Of a stretch of DNA of 64,000 bases, positions 21,839 through 33,986 are shown one piece after another (the stretch's first letter is position 1; each line of letters opens with the position of its first letter). The stretch is from Polytrichum commune (taxonomy: Eukaryota; Streptophyta; Polytrichopsida; Polytrichales; Polytrichaceae), in contig OX485808.1 of the NCBI GenBank assembly GCA_950295325.1, forward strand, positions 10,602,501 to 10,666,500, written 5' to 3'. The notes beneath the pieces were generated by a model. It saw only the letters and a program-made list of their open reading frames with translations. It made no database searches and was not told where the DNA came from. The position numbers were made by a program, and so were the translations under genes.

Positions 21839-23889
21839 CATTAATATTGTTGTAACCTCAAGTTGATTGATGTTATTGTGACTCCAACAAGTTTGACTTG
21901 TGTTGAATACAATTACATTACTATTAGAAATATGGTTTCATAGGAGGAGTAATTGGCGCAAGTTGTTACTATCAAGTATGTGAGTACAAGCCCCTTTTTT
22001 TTCCCGGCTACTAGTAGCCACTTTGCTATGGTGAAGTGTATTGATTTACACACACATGCTTTTTTTTAAGTGGATTTTTGCCTTGTACGGTGCCACCTCC
22101 ACTCATTGTGGGTAAAAGGCAATGCCAACTAGCTGCACATGGATGGAGTGGAGTGGCCTAAAACCGAGACTTGTCACTAAGCTCCATTGTGAGCCATGGA
22201 TGGAGCCCATGCTCCCATCCAAGGGCTCATGTTACCAAGGGTTTAGTTGAGTGGGGTGAGTGGTGTCACCACTTTCTCCTCCATACTCCACCCCTATGGT
22301 CACCACCTTCTTGCTCTCTCAAGTGTCTCTCAGCTTGTACCTTGTAGCCTCTTTGCTCATATAGTGCCGATTAATGGCGCCACCTTTTGGTTGTAGTGGA
22401 GTTTAAGAATTTTGGGTACCAAATCTCAAGTTTCGGAGCGGTGCTTGTAGTGGGTATGCATTCCCAAAGGCAATTTCACCTTGTTAGATTTCCCTCATGA
22501 TGAGGTTTTTGATTCATAGATAGGAGGAGTGGAATTCCGATGGTACGAAATTGAGAGTTGAGTTTGAATAGTAGGAGATTTTGATACCTACTAGTAGCAT
22601 CATATTAAATAACCACAATTGGACCCTTTATTGCAAAGGCCAACCTCCCTCCCTACCTATTTGTACTTGTATGTGTGATTGTATGAGTGGTTTTTAAAGT
22701 AATGATGCTCATTTTGGGTGTAGAAATGCATTAGGTACTTCAAATTTATGATGTTTCAATGTTGATCATCTAGAGTGTGTGTGCAAACTGATTCACTTTG
22801 GATGCACATTGATGTTTTAGAGGGTTGGTGGCTTAAGATATTCTAAGTGCTTGAAATGTATGATATGTGCATGTTGGTCTTTCCATACATTTGCAAACTA
22901 GTTGTACTTGGAAGCCTCTAGAGGTTTAAGGGGTTAGTGTATTTTTTTTTTTGTGTGTAGCCAATTTCAATTGGCTTGCTCAATTTCAATACGTAGCCAA
23001 CTTCCCTCTTGTTTGTGGTGTGTGTGGCCGCATCTAGACAAGAAACATAAATTTGGGGCCACTTATTTCGCTTACTACTTTATATGTGTGGCCATTGTCA
23101 CTCTTTTCACAACATATATATAGCCTTGGATTTCTTTCACACACAATTAGAAATTGCCAACCATAATGACACATAGGTTCTGTGCATTTGCCAAATACTC
23201 CCTTTGATTCACATAAATGTAGCCCACCCTAAACTTCACCAAAAATCCTAACCTCGCCACCTTGGTACATGTTGGGTGTATGAACTCAGTATGTAGCCAA
23301 ACCTACTACTTTTCAAAAAAAAAAAAAATTAGGGTTGGTGAGTACCCTCCATACAAAGGCTCCATTTATCTTCCTCGGTCACAAAGATTTGATTGAATGT
23401 GTACTTGAGTCCGTGTTTTTTACCAATACTAGGTTGACTTAGGATTTGTGGTAGCCATGTTAGGGGGTCTGATATGAACTTATGTCCCATGAAGGTGAGG
23501 GGATGGAAAGAAGGGTGGGGTATTTGATGATGATTTCCCTCTAATACATAGGTACATAGGATATTGAGGCATATGTGGGTGAGACATTCACATTTTGGGA
23601 GACAATGGATGCAAGATAGTAGCCATAACATGATTGTGTTCTCCATATTTTATTCTTATGCATGCCAATATGGATAAGTGTAAAGTGTCTAGTAATTGGA
23701 TGAGCAAGAAGGGTTTGTGCAAGTATACAAACAACCTTGTTATGGTGTTTGGTTCAAAGGTTGTTAATATATTTGTCTTTGCAACATAAGAATAGATGTA
23801 GACATAAGTAACAAATGCTTAACATGACGTAAGTAACATAGTGAGGAGAGCTTGAGACTACGGGCCTTTTGTTTATGAAAGTTGTCCAT
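21839..23889. other. Anonymous stretch
   Basis: About 2 kb with no recognised element ends. A palindromic GGCTACTAGTAGCC lies at about 22004. A 105-codon minus-strand frame at 23329-23646 has no domain I can name. A-tract at 23315-23328. Confidence 0.35.
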
Positions 23890-24595
23890 ATCTCTCCCAT
23901 AGCGAAATTTAAAATGTGGGTGATGTGTGCATGTGATTTGTTGATTAGAGTTGTCTTCGTGATTTTTCATGTAGCATCACACATCACCTTTTCTAGTTGT
24001 CATCCAATGATTGGATAATAATAATAATATGGATCTCAATGATGAATAGTGTGGGCTGCACAAAATTGGGTCTAAGTAAGATGTAGTTTCCCATGAATTT
24101 TATGCTAAAACAAAGATTGTGTGACCTCCCAATCAAGCATTTTTTAAACTACATATAGATAGAAATAAGCGCTAGTTCATGTGGAGCAAACATCATTAAA
24201 GAGTCCCTTCTCTAAGGGCTACTATCCATTTTCAAGGTGGACTCTATATGTGATCAATATCCAATACCCAATTGTGCATGTAGGCTCAGGGGCGTCTATA
24301 TGGGCACTCTTTATTTTGGTGTGGGTTGGAGGCAGACAAGATAGATGGAAGGGAGTTTAGGTGTGGCTTTGTGTGTGCACTTTCACGTTGGTGATTGTCC
24401 AAATCTCTCGTCGAGTCTTTTGCCACACTACCTATTCATCTGACTCAACACTCAACATGGCAATCAAAACGGCCTTCATGATTTGTCATGTAGCACCAAG
24501 TATATTGTGTCACACATTCCAGTTGCCATCAAGTGACTCCAAAATAAACAACATGAATCACATTGAACTCTAGTGCAGCCCAAACTAAATCGGAC
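23890..24595. repeat. Two copies of a dispersed repeat
   Basis: The blocks GATTTTTCATGTAGCATCACACATCACC...AGTTGTCATCCAATGATT (about 23958-24015) and GATTTGTCATGTAGCACCAAGT...CAGTTGCCATCAAGTGACT (about 24479-24540) are diverged copies. A third lies at about 54790-54960. No ends were found and the family is unknown. Confidence 0.5.
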
Positions 24596-24596
24596 G

Positions 24597-24850
24597 AAAG
24601 GAATTACCACATACGGTCGTACCTCTCATTCATCCAATATTAAAACCTTGGAGTAGTATGCATCCCAAAGTTCATTACATTCGATTGAACTGACACGACA
24701 CAATTAACTCTCAAGACCCTGAACTAATCTAGTGCTAGTCGTTTAAGATGAACCGGCACGTCGAGTTTCTATGTTGGATGGATGAGAGGCATGCTTGTAT
24801 GTGATAATTCCCCCCCCCCCCTCTCTCTCTCTCTCTCCCTCCCTCCCCCA
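24597..24850. mobile_element. GA-ended MITE (copy e)
   Basis: GGAATTACCACATACGGTCG ... CTCTCATTCATCCAATAT at the left; TATGTTGGATGGATGAGAGG ... GATAATTCC at the right, running into a C tract and a CT repeat (24811-24848). Confidence 0.75.
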
Positions 24851-25277
24851 CTAACTAAATTGGACCAAAATGTAGTGTTAATCCCCCGCTAATTTTCCCG
24901 CTAAAAGCACGACCAAGAGGAGACCAGCGCCTGACATGGGTCTGGGCCCAGTTCCCGACTTTGGTGGATGAAAGGCCCGCTAACTTACTTAGCGGGCAAA
25001 GCACACAGAGCTGCCATAACAGATTGATCATGGGCTTACCTGCCACAAATCACAAGGCTCATGCGCTTTTGGTAGTAGTCCTAGTAGTGATAGTAGTAAT
25101 TATAGAGTAAGTAAACCACCATCCCCCACCCTCATCATCATTCTTACCTAGCTAGTGTCCGGGGAGATTTTTGGGCATAATCGGTCAAGATCCGAGTGTT
25201 TCCAAGTCCGACCGGTTACATGTTGTGATCTTTCGATTTTTTCTCATTTAATTTGAGGTATGTTTTATAAAACCCTG
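24851..25277. other. Anonymous stretch
   Basis: GTAGTAGT-type short trinucleotide patch at about 25070-25105. No gene or element end recognised. Confidence 0.35.
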
Positions 25278-25534
25278 TAAATAACCAACGCCAAGCAATC
25301 CGACGTGAATTTCAGCATGTTGGCCTTCTCCTGCTCGAGAATCCTCTTGGTGCAGGGTGGGGTTTACTGTCTACCTTGCGGTGGATGGGCTCTTGGCTTC
25401 CTACCTACCTAGTTGGTTTTTTTTATCAAGTGAAGAGAAGATTTCACAATGGGAATTGAACCGCCAACCACTTCATTCGAAAATGGGTTCCTCTCCGCTA
25501 TCACCTGGTAGTTTCGGGTCATCTCGGATCATCT
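25278..25534 (-). mobile_element. tRNA-derived SINE, copy 2
   Basis: Reverse-complement copy: B box visible as GGAATTGAACCGCC (about 25450) and the A-box region as CCTCTCCGCTATCA (about 25492-25505). Body and tail match copy 1. The B box has one change (GGTTCAATTCC), still within consensus. It ends about 50 bp before the MITE at 25588. Confidence 0.8.
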
Positions 25535-25587
25535 ATAGCACCCTAAAAAATGATGGGTACTTTCCTTAAAGCCTTGAACTTCAACTA

Positions 25588-25904
25588 CACTAAACATGAT
25601 ATTTAGTGTTTGATTATGTAGTGTTGTTACCACTCTACCATGCTCAACACTAATTTTCAAATCCTTGACAATTAGTGTTAGACATAAATGTGCCGCTACC
25701 TTCCCTACTACCACCTCCCTTATTATATCCCTTTTCCCCATATCCTTACTAACACTAAATTCAAACATGTAACTTCCACAAATTACCATAGTTGATATTT
25801 AGTGTTTGAATTTACATTTGATGTTACTTACTTTCATAGGGTTATTGATATTTAGTATATGCGTTCGTAATTAGTGTATCAAACACTAAATATCCTATTT
25901 AGTG
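25588..25904. mobile_element. TA-flanked CACTAAAT-type MITE (copy 4, second subfamily)
   Basis: CACTAAACATGATATTTAGTG at the left and CACTAAATATCCTATTTAGTG at the right, with TA on both sides (25586-25587, 25905-25906). The interior repeats the word AACACTAA or AGTGTT several times, as in the copy at 52513, and differs from the 5483/44341 subfamily. Confidence 0.75.
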
Positions 25905-25906
25905 TA

Positions 25907-27439
25907 GTTATTTCTCAAACTCAACCATTCACCTGTAACTAGCAGCCGGTTCTCCTTCTCTCTCTCTCTCTGCCCCACTGACTGACCCTCAGTTTGGTTG
26001 CTTTATTCGCACCCTACGAGCTCGGAAATTTACGTCTAATGATACTCTTTCCCCGACTAAATTTTTTTTAGTGGACACTAGGGTTCGGTGATTTGAAACG
26101 ATCGAACGGCTAGTTGGATCCCGCTAGTTTGGGGGGGGGGGGGGGTTTGACGAGGTCGGTAGCCGGAAATTTGTACCATAGTTAAGCCACTAGTTCGAGT
26201 TGTGTGCACGTACTACTACTACTACTTCTACTACCTCTTGAAACGTCCATAACTTTGAGCCCACGCTTGCAGTTTCTTGCAGCTTTGAGATGATGATGTT
26301 AGCTTTTACGGCCTTCTTGTGTATTAGTTAGAACTAAATAATTTAGTGGGTACGGATGGATTCAAGTGGGACATGCACACTAACTTACAACTTTGTGAGA
26401 CGATGAGAAAAGGGGACCGAGTCGTAGTCGAGGTTTGCCGTACGAGGGCTTGTAGGTAGTTGAGATTCTTGTGGACGACATGCATGTGGCGTTCCCAATG
26501 TTAAGTCTAAGATGCTCCTTTTGGGATGGTTTAGAGAGGCGAGAACTATGCAATTATGGAGCCATGTGTGCTTTTTGTGTTCATTCTCGGTCCTCTTTGT
26601 TTGTTTTCATCTCATAAGATTACTCCAACTGATGTTGGCCGATCCTTTTTCTAAATGAAAGCACCTCGACAAATTTCAAGGATTGGAGGTGGGAGATTCT
26701 TTGCGATGCCCACTTGACAGTCATAAGCGACCAGCTCCTCGAAATCCATGCAGTTCGCATGGACATCTGGATGTACGGCAAGTAGGCTACCTCACATTGA
26801 TTGGTTCCCTCTCAATTTCTTAAGAATAAGAATAAATATGTGTTAACCAATACGCAAGTCATGTGGTTGTTCACCCTTGCATAATGGACATGATTCGGGC
26901 TAAGTATTGTTTGTTTGGCAAGGGTGACCCATTATAAAAGGGAATGATTCCAATCAAATTCTCAACTCAAGGTTGCAACAACATAGTGTTGAGTGGTGAT
27001 ACGGTATCAGTATAGAAAAGGAAAGAAAAGACAGTTGCGTTAGGATCGCGAAGTGAGAAGGGACCTACTCAGTAATGTTGTGGTGGGCTTAAATGACAAC
27101 ATCGTACAACTTTTCACAATGAATTTAATGAATTTTTTATTTTTTGATCAATATATTTTTTATTAAAAAAATCATGCAACACAACCTTAAGAAAATGTGC
27201 ATATAAGATGTGTAATGATTTTGATTTATTCCCTCATGTTGATTGATGAACGATCGTTTGCACCAAGAGTAGGAACGTAAATGTCATTGGCATTGTATAA
27301 AATAGCATAACACTATAGCAATGTTCCTTTTCACCTCGGATCTTCATCCCGTGTTATAACATATATGCCAGATTTTAAGATTTCAAAGAGATCAAATGGC
27401 AAGTAACTCAAAAGAAATGAAAACAATGTCAAGTTACCA
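25907..27439. other. Anonymous stretch
   Basis: CT run at 25954-25968, a G tract of about 15 at 26131-26146 and an ACT trinucleotide patch at 26211-26235. No ORF longer than 60 codons and no element ends recognised. Confidence 0.4.
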
Positions 27440-27552
27440 AGTTGGCGATAGATTCCCTCTCAGATAGATAGCTTTCAAGATGTATAATATCTGAGGGCTT
27501 TTATGTTAGATAAATGAGAGGTATGGTTGTATGTGATAATTTCCTCTATCTC
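27440..27552. mobile_element. GA-ended MITE fragment (copy f)
   Basis: Only the right end is clear: TGTTAGATAAATGAGAGGTA then GTTGTATGTGATAATTTCCTC. The left end is not recognisable. Confidence 0.5.
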
Positions 27553-28084
27553 AAAGGGGAGGGTACAACACCTTGCAACCTAGATATTTTATGAGTCTAG
27601 ATGTTTTAACACTATATTAGATTCGGAGACCCCAATTTGATTTTTGGGATAAAATAGAGAGTATTAGGTCACAAAACATATAAAGGACACATTTTTACCT
27701 CACCTCACCTCATCCCATGCCCTCGCCCTCACCCTTCAATTAGGGGCTCCTTTCATGTGAGGCCCAACCCGCACTCCTAGTTGGGCTAGCATACATTTTC
27801 CATGCCCATATTTGGAGTCCATGCCCATTTTATGAAGGAGGGTGGCCCACTTTGATTTCTAGTCTTGACACCAAGTGTGTGGATCCTTGAAAATCAAAAT
27901 AGGCCGCTCGATCTTCTTCACTAAATAAAGCCCTTTCTTCCTACATAATCTACTTTATAATGTGAACACCTTTGTTCCCCATTCCACCCTATGGTTACAT
28001 TGAGGTAGTCACATTTATAACCATTGAAGACCGGGAAGTAGTCTTTGGGCCTCCCATGGAAAGGCCCCAAATTTGTAGAGCCCA
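27553..28084. other. Anonymous stretch
   Basis: No repeat ends or exons seen. It ends at the left target-site duplication (28085-28092) of the hAT element at 28093. Confidence 0.35.
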
Positions 28085-28092
28085 ATTAGGAC

Positions 28093-29530
28093 CAGTGTAT
28101 ATGTTTGACAAAGTTTTTGCAAGTTTTTCTCTTTTGACACGCAAAAACTTGCACAAAAAAAAATGCACGTCAATTGACACGCACAACCTAGAAATTGACA
28201 CGTATTGTGACTTGTGAAGAAAAAAACCACACGTCAATTGACACACTAGAAATTGAAATGACACGTATTACTTGAGTACTATAAAGTGCAGCTCAAGTAT
28301 CCGGAAAACATAACCCATAACAGTAGGAGAACTTCCTACACTCACTCACATACTTAAGTTCAACTTTGCTCTTGCAATTTCCTTCGTAACCGGGAGCTAA
28401 GACAGTGATCGGAGAGCGAGACTAACTAGGAACATGGCGAGGCAAATGTTTGTATCACCGTGGTGCTTGCACATCCTCCACTCCATATGAGTTTTTTCTT
28501 GCTTCCAACCAATGTGAGTTTTTCTTGCTTTCAACCAAAGTTGTTTTGAGCAATTCCCTTTGAATCGCAAAGCTCCCTTGTTGAAAGCATCTGAATCCCT
28601 TTGAGCTTTCTTGGAGCTGGAGAGGCTTCTTATTGCAAAAATGACACAGAAGTGGCACAAAGATCAGCGCCTGCTTTCGGTTAGGATTGATTGTAGCGCA
28701 CTTTGTTCCAGAATGAATTGTTCTGTTGGGATAATTAACCTGTAATTATGAAGTTGTGATTGTGTGGTTGCTTTCCACTTCCCATGCCTCTTTGGAAACA
28801 CCTGGAACCAATTAATTCCCAACGATAATCAATATTCCTTCTTGTAACAACCTTTTGTTGGCCAACGCACTAGAAGTATTTCTATATTTTATAATTCCAA
28901 TTCAGAGACCTAGATCATACCTCACCAATTGAACAACTTTTTATTCTTTTTCTTTACCACTAAAGGATATAATATGCTTCAAGAGGATATTGGTTGATAT
29001 TGATTGTTCAGCAGATAGGTAGATAGATAAATAGATACATTCAACTAGAATCAAGCCAAGGATGGAGCATACATAATTGTGAGCCTTAGAGCCTCCGTAC
29101 TGAAGTGCAAGAGAGTCACCCATGTTGATCACTTTTGAGAGTTTTTGTCTGTTGCTTTTGGCGGAGAGATAGCAGAGTCTGGCTGTAGATTCAGAAGCAA
29201 AAAGTGGAGAAAGACGCCTAAATTCAAGGCTCCTGACTTCTTTTCTGTATGTCGTGCATTTCTCTCTAATCGTATTGCATAAGTGGAGAAACATGCGAGA
29301 CCGAAGGATACTTACGCTCGATTGATAGTTTTTTTTTGGTTACAAATCAAGTTTGTTTTTTATTATTCAAAATATTAGTTTTTTTTTATTGTGTAAGCCA
29401 AAAATTGAGGTGACATTTTGGAATAAAATGTAAATGTCAATTGACATTCATTTTTGTTTAAAAAAAATGTCACGTGACACTTTGGATTTGAGGTTGAACG
29501 TCACATGAAATTTGTCAAACATACACACTG
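28093..29530. mobile_element. hAT-type transposon (1438 bp) with captured host-gene exons
   Basis: Perfect 8-bp target duplications ATTAGGAC flank it (28085-28092 and 29531-29538). The terminal repeats CAGTGTATATGTTTGACAAA and (inverse) CAGTGTGTATGTTTGACAAA match at 19 of 20 positions. Subterminal regions carry many TGACAC/GTCAATTGAC words (about five in 28133-28268, more at 29435-29490), like transposase-binding repeats. No transposase is encoded. The centre instead holds two exons and the intron of a SAC-domain phosphatase gene on the minus strand (separate entry). The remaining interior, including minus frames at 28397-28660, is unidentified and may be further captured DNA. This is a Pack-type arrangement. 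Confidence 0.9.
28740..29132 (-). pseudogene. Captured fragment of a SAC-domain phosphoinositide phosphatase gene
   Basis: On the minus strand, 29132-29073 encodes 20 residues containing MGDSLALQYGGSKAHN, followed at 29072 by GTATGC, a plausible splice donor. After 271 bp, TTCCAG at about 28802 is a splice acceptor, and 28801-28740 encodes VFPKRHGKWKATTQSQ before another donor-like GGTTAATT. From what I know of plant SAC/FIG4-type phosphatases, GD(T/S)LALQYGGSAAHN is directly followed by VFSERRGQWKAATQSQ, so both exons, their order and the phase-0 junction agree. The catalytic CX5R exon is absent, and later residues diverge. It cannot encode an active enzyme. The family makes enzymes that dephosphorylate membrane phosphoinositides. 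Confidence 0.85.
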
Positions 29531-29538
29531 ATTAGGAC

Positions 29539-29985
29539 TTCTTAGGTACCCCAGCTTGGAGACCAGTCCGGGCCTCAACATGGAATATGGCACTTATTAG
29601 TACATTGAATTCGGTAATTAGTGTGAGCCACTCTACCCTTAAGCTAATTTAGTCAAGGATTCTAATAAGAATAATAGTTGTTAATAAAAAAATGCATGCT
29701 TTGATGTGGGAAGGAACTGACATTTTTATAAATTGTTGAAACATGAGCTCAATATTATCACAATGATTGCCTAGTTGATTTTGATACTTAGAATTTACCT
29801 TGTAGTCGCAAAAACCCAATAATGATGCCATGTCATTCTTGTGCTGTATTTTAAAGTCAACTTCAACACATACTGAAAGAAATTTTCTTCATCTAGATAT
29901 GTGTACAATTTTATGCACGTTTGGGCAAGATTGATTTACATCTTCTGACCAAATCTAAATCTAAATCAAAACACTACCACAACAC
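29539..29985. other. Anonymous stretch
   Basis: No element or gene recognised between the hAT element and Tourist copy D. Confidence 0.35.
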
Positions 29986-29988
29986 TAA

Positions 29989-30483
29989 GGGCCACTTCAC
30001 ACACGAGACTGAGAGCCCGTGACCATTACACTTCAAGCACTCACATTGATGGAAAAGGCGGAGCCGGTCCAAGTTCGCTACTTCACACTATGCTTGAGGG
30101 ACCAACGGAGTGAGTATGTGAATGCAAGATGAATGTAAAGTCTACATGGCATCGAATGGATCATGTTTCATGGTCACTTGGACTATTTTCAAAAACCACC
30201 TCTTGGAGGTAGGCCTAACATAAAACTGAGAGACCATGTCACTCCAAACACTCAAAACCATTGATTTATTCTATTTTATTATGTGTGAGGACCCGCATGA
30301 ATAGAGATTCATTGAAATAGCATTTAGTTGAGGGTCCGGTCACATATGGCTTCACACTACACTTGAGGGTCCGTGACTACACTACTTGATTTCGGAGGGT
30401 GTGTTGGAACGGCCTTTGGACACTTTCTTTTGGGCTCTCACAATTTCATGGTCACGGCTCTTGGCTCGTGTGTGAAGTGGCTT
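29989..30483. mobile_element. Tourist-like MITE, copy D (opposite orientation)
   Basis: A 495-bp copy flanked by TAA (29986-29988 and 30484-30486). It starts with the end that follows ...CACGAGACTGAGAGCCCGTG and is inverted relative to copies A-C. The 70-codon minus frame at its right end is a shadow. Confidence 0.85.
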
Positions 30484-30486
30484 TAA

Positions 30487-31318
30487 GCAACAACAACAAA
30501 TGGGGAGATCCGACACCTCGTTACAAGCGAGCCGGTTTGTTTCTCTAAATTGCCGATTCAAAAACAAAGCTTCAAACATTTCACTAAACAACATTTCATA
30601 GTCAAATCAAGTTCAAAACTACAAGCCATAACAAAAGTATTGCATAAAATAGCCTATTGATCAAATAAAAATGAAATAAAAAAAATAGTGCCGAGTTGGC
30701 TAAAATTTCTTCTCCCATTCACTGCAACAACCTTCTTGAAAGAATCATGCAAATTTTTTACACAACTACAATAGGAGATGAGGCTAACACATTTAGTCAA
30801 AAGAAGGTATTACCCTTTCAATGACCAAGGGGGGGGGGGGGGGTCAATCGACAACCGCAAACAAAATTTAAATTGGCCTTCACCAAGTCTAAATAAGGTA
30901 TAAAATTGGTTTGAATACATCATTGTGCTATTGAAGGTTTAGGTTCAAATACATAGCTTGGATGTCTTTAGTGCAAATACATAACTAGTAGTTTTATTGT
31001 CGTTCCCACATGTACATATATTTCTATTATTCATGACACAGTCCTCTATACATTATCTCATGTCAAAAATAAAATAAAATACAATCACATGTGAGAACAG
31101 TAATCAGAACACTAGGCATGTATTTGCACTGAGGTCACCCAAGCTATGTATTTGAACCCAAAGCTTCAATAACACAAAGATACTCAAGCCCATTGTTTTA
31201 CAATTTCACTTTAAAATGAGTTAGCTTTAGATATAATCACTTTTAATCACAATTGAACTTAATTTTTTTTTTCGAAATACAATATGTAACTCAAGTATAA
31301 CGTTTTGTGCATGGAGAA
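30487..31318. other. Anonymous stretch with a G tract
   Basis: A run of about 15 G at 30828-30842. Two flanking blocks read as inverses of each other (TTGAAGGTTTAGGTTCAAATACATAGCTTGG at about 30933 and CCAAGCTATGTATTTGAACCCAAAGCTTCAA at about 31139), so an inverted repeat of about 240 bp may be present; no target duplication was found. Confidence 0.45.
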
Positions 31319-31326
31319 GCCCAGAT

Positions 31327-31823
31327 CACGGGTAGATCACTTAGTGCATTTTAAAAACAACGTGCGGCATAATATAGAGAGGATTAAAATCATTTGAAAT
31401 AAAAATTATAAAGGAATTCCAAATAATGAAGGGGCCATTAAATGTAGACAATCCCATTATAAGTAAGTTAGATGGACATAAAACGTGGGCCATTATTTTT
31501 TGTGAAATTAATATAGGGGCTGAAGACAAGGATCCTAGAAGGCATGTTTAGTATGGTATGTAAATGGGTTTAGGACTCACGGGGATGGATGATAATTGGG
31601 ATCTCCGTCTGTCCAAAACTACTTAAAAGGAATATAGAATACAAAAAATTGCAGTGACTTGGACAATATAAGTAATGGAAGGGTGCAAACAAATGGACCA
31701 TTTTTGAAATTTAAGTAATTATAGGGAGGCTTCAATTCAGCCTTTGAAGGTAAATAGCCCCAAACCCAAAAAAACCCCAGCCGCACGTGATGCACAAAAA
31801 TGCCTTAGAGTGATCTACCCGTG
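31327..31823. mobile_element. hAT-like MITE, 497 bp (copy 2 of a pair)
   Basis: Flanked by perfect 8-bp repeats GCCCAGAT (31319-31326 and 31824-31831). Ends CACGGGTAGATCAC and (inverse) CACGGGTAGATCAC. The interior is the reverse complement of the element at 16200-16759, with indels. No coding capacity. Confidence 0.92.
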
Positions 31824-31831
31824 GCCCAGAT

Positions 31832-33049
31832 TGGACCTCTTGGACGCTTAGGGGTTAGTGTGTTCGATGAAACAAACCCTCGTTCACATCAACAAATAAT
31901 GTTAATCTTCATTTCCTCCTCTTTTTCTTTTGATCAACCGAAGGGATGATGTCACGTATCTAAGAAATTATGAGATTCAAGAGGCATGTTCCACCCAACC
32001 TTAGAGCTTATATACTAGATACTACTATGAGTTGAGGCCACCTCCAACTAGTAGTTAAGTATATGCTAGCGAGCTCTCCCTCCATGCCTTTAGGATAACT
32101 CTAAGTGCACTTAACTAATGGTCGTTACTTACGAGGTAGAACCAAGTGTAAGACCATAGCTTCAACTAGTAGTTAACTCCCTTTACCTTTAGGACTGCTA
32201 GAGCACTCAGGGTAGCGCCTCTAGTCTTCTAGTAAAGGAGTCCTAGTTGAATGAGAGGTTGTAAACAAGAAAACGGTAGAACTGTGAGGCTCTGTCCTTT
32301 GATATGAAAGACTACAATTGTAGCTGATTACTTTGCTCATGGCTATTCACTATACCAAACCTTTCTTGAATTTTGTGCACCTTCTTCTCAAATACGGGTC
32401 AAGGATTGAAGATACTCATTTATCACCCAAAATTATTAAAACAAATAATCAAGAACTGCCGAAATAACTATAGTTAACTAGATTTCTTTCAATGCATTTT
32501 AGGGAGCACTTTTATATTTATATATATTTATATATACACTATAGATAAACTATAGATAACATCCACATTAAATAAAGTGGACCAAACATAACAAGAACAA
32601 GTAACATCTAAGTGTGAACACAAAGTGGTTAGGAAATTTGCTCTTGAAACGAAGAAGTTGATGCATAGTCTCTGTCCTACAGACAGAGCCAATAAACAAT
32701 AAACAATAAATATGTAATACACGTTACAGATGATGCTCATTGCGTGCAATGATGGATCGTTCCAACGATGGGTGCGCCTAGAATCACCACCAAATAAAGA
32801 CTCCATGATTATGATCCGCTTACATGAGCTTTACACACTTGGCTCGCAACCCACAAGTAAGTACGGAGTTGGTGAAATTCCATCCACCTTGTTCATGGTG
32901 TGATCCACGGCATGCTATTTCCCTCCCTCGTGGAGTGGGTAACCGGCCGGTACCCGAATTCATTCGACTTGGAGTAGGTGTTCTCGGCATAATGACATGC
33001 TTGGAGCGTGAGATCAACATGAGAGTAAGTACTATGCTTAATTAGTAGT
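31832..33049. other. Anonymous stretch
   Basis: Within 32.0-32.25 kb the words AACTAGTAGTTAA and CTAGTAG recur. TATATATTTATATATA at 32512-32536. The minus-strand frame of 92 codons at 32528-32806 and mirrored frames at 32820-33045 have no domains. Confidence 0.35.
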
Positions 33050-33310
33050 AGTCTCCTCACATGGGACACACACACACACAAAATACCATTCACCAAAGGA
33101 CCCTCACCACATTCTTCTCATTATTATCGCAACCTATATATGTACCCATTCCAACATTGGCCACTCAAATCCATGCCCCACAAATTAAGCACAAATTTTT
33201 GTTTCGCGTCCAATCTAAATTTTGGGTTCAACTCTAAGTCAAAGTTTTGTGACCCAATTATATATACCGGTCGTGAGTGTTAGTAATGTGACCATGTGCA
33301 TTTGTTTTTT
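33050..33310. repeat. Dispersed 250-bp repeat, copy 1
   Basis: Shares the order CATGGGACACA, then ATTCTTCTCATTATT, then GGTTCAACTCTAAGTCAAAG with copies at about 33830-34035 (worn), 34800-35075, 35090-35330 and 37010-37240. All lie within 4.2 kb in the same orientation. It contains a B-box-like GGTTCAACTCC in some copies but no matching A box, so I do not call it a SINE. Confidence 0.6.
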
Positions 33311-33335
33311 GGGGACATGCTTAGCATGTACTTAA

Positions 33336-33640
33336 GGTAAGTGGGTCTTTCATGGTTACTTTTCTTAAACGGTCAACTATATTTGATTGGTGTGTGGTTA
33401 GGTGTGGATGTTCGAATGCATAGCAAAAATACGTGTTTAAAAGAGATCAACATATTACTTGCTTGAAATATGGTAATTGTGAAGGTTTAAAATTCTACAT
33501 ATTTGCGGGGGGACCTATGGGTCCCATTTAATCACACTAAGATTCACTTCGACAATGAATAAGGTGTTCGTACGAACTTAGAAAATTATGAGGTGAAGGC
33601 CTATGGACATGATTTGAAATTGGCAATCATTAAACACTAA
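33336..33640 (+). mobile_element. TTAA-flanked family, left part
   Basis: TTAA at 33332-33335, then GGTAAGTGGGTCTTTCATGG and ACGGTCAACTATATTTGATTGGTGTGTGGTTAGGTG. The right end is not recognisable. It starts just after the dispersed repeat at 33050. Confidence 0.55.
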
Positions 33641-33986
33641 AAGTGTCTTTCACAAGCTACAAGAAGTGGGTGTAACGCTTAAGGCATTGATCTATCACAT
33701 GCTTATCTTTTACCCAAAACCAACACAAAATCTATATCCAAGGTTATGTGACACAATCATACATTGAAAGCACTCAAATGTATGAAATTGGTACATTGTG
33801 TTGGTTTTGGGTTAGCTTACTTTAGGCTCCATACATCATGGGTAATGAAAACATACCCCACAATTCTAACAAAAGTGTCAATTAAAACATTAGGCGCTAA
33901 ATTCATTCACTTTTATGTGATGTTCCAAATCCAACCAAAATTTCAAGTTCAATTTCAAGTCAAAAATACATTCCCCAATATGATCC

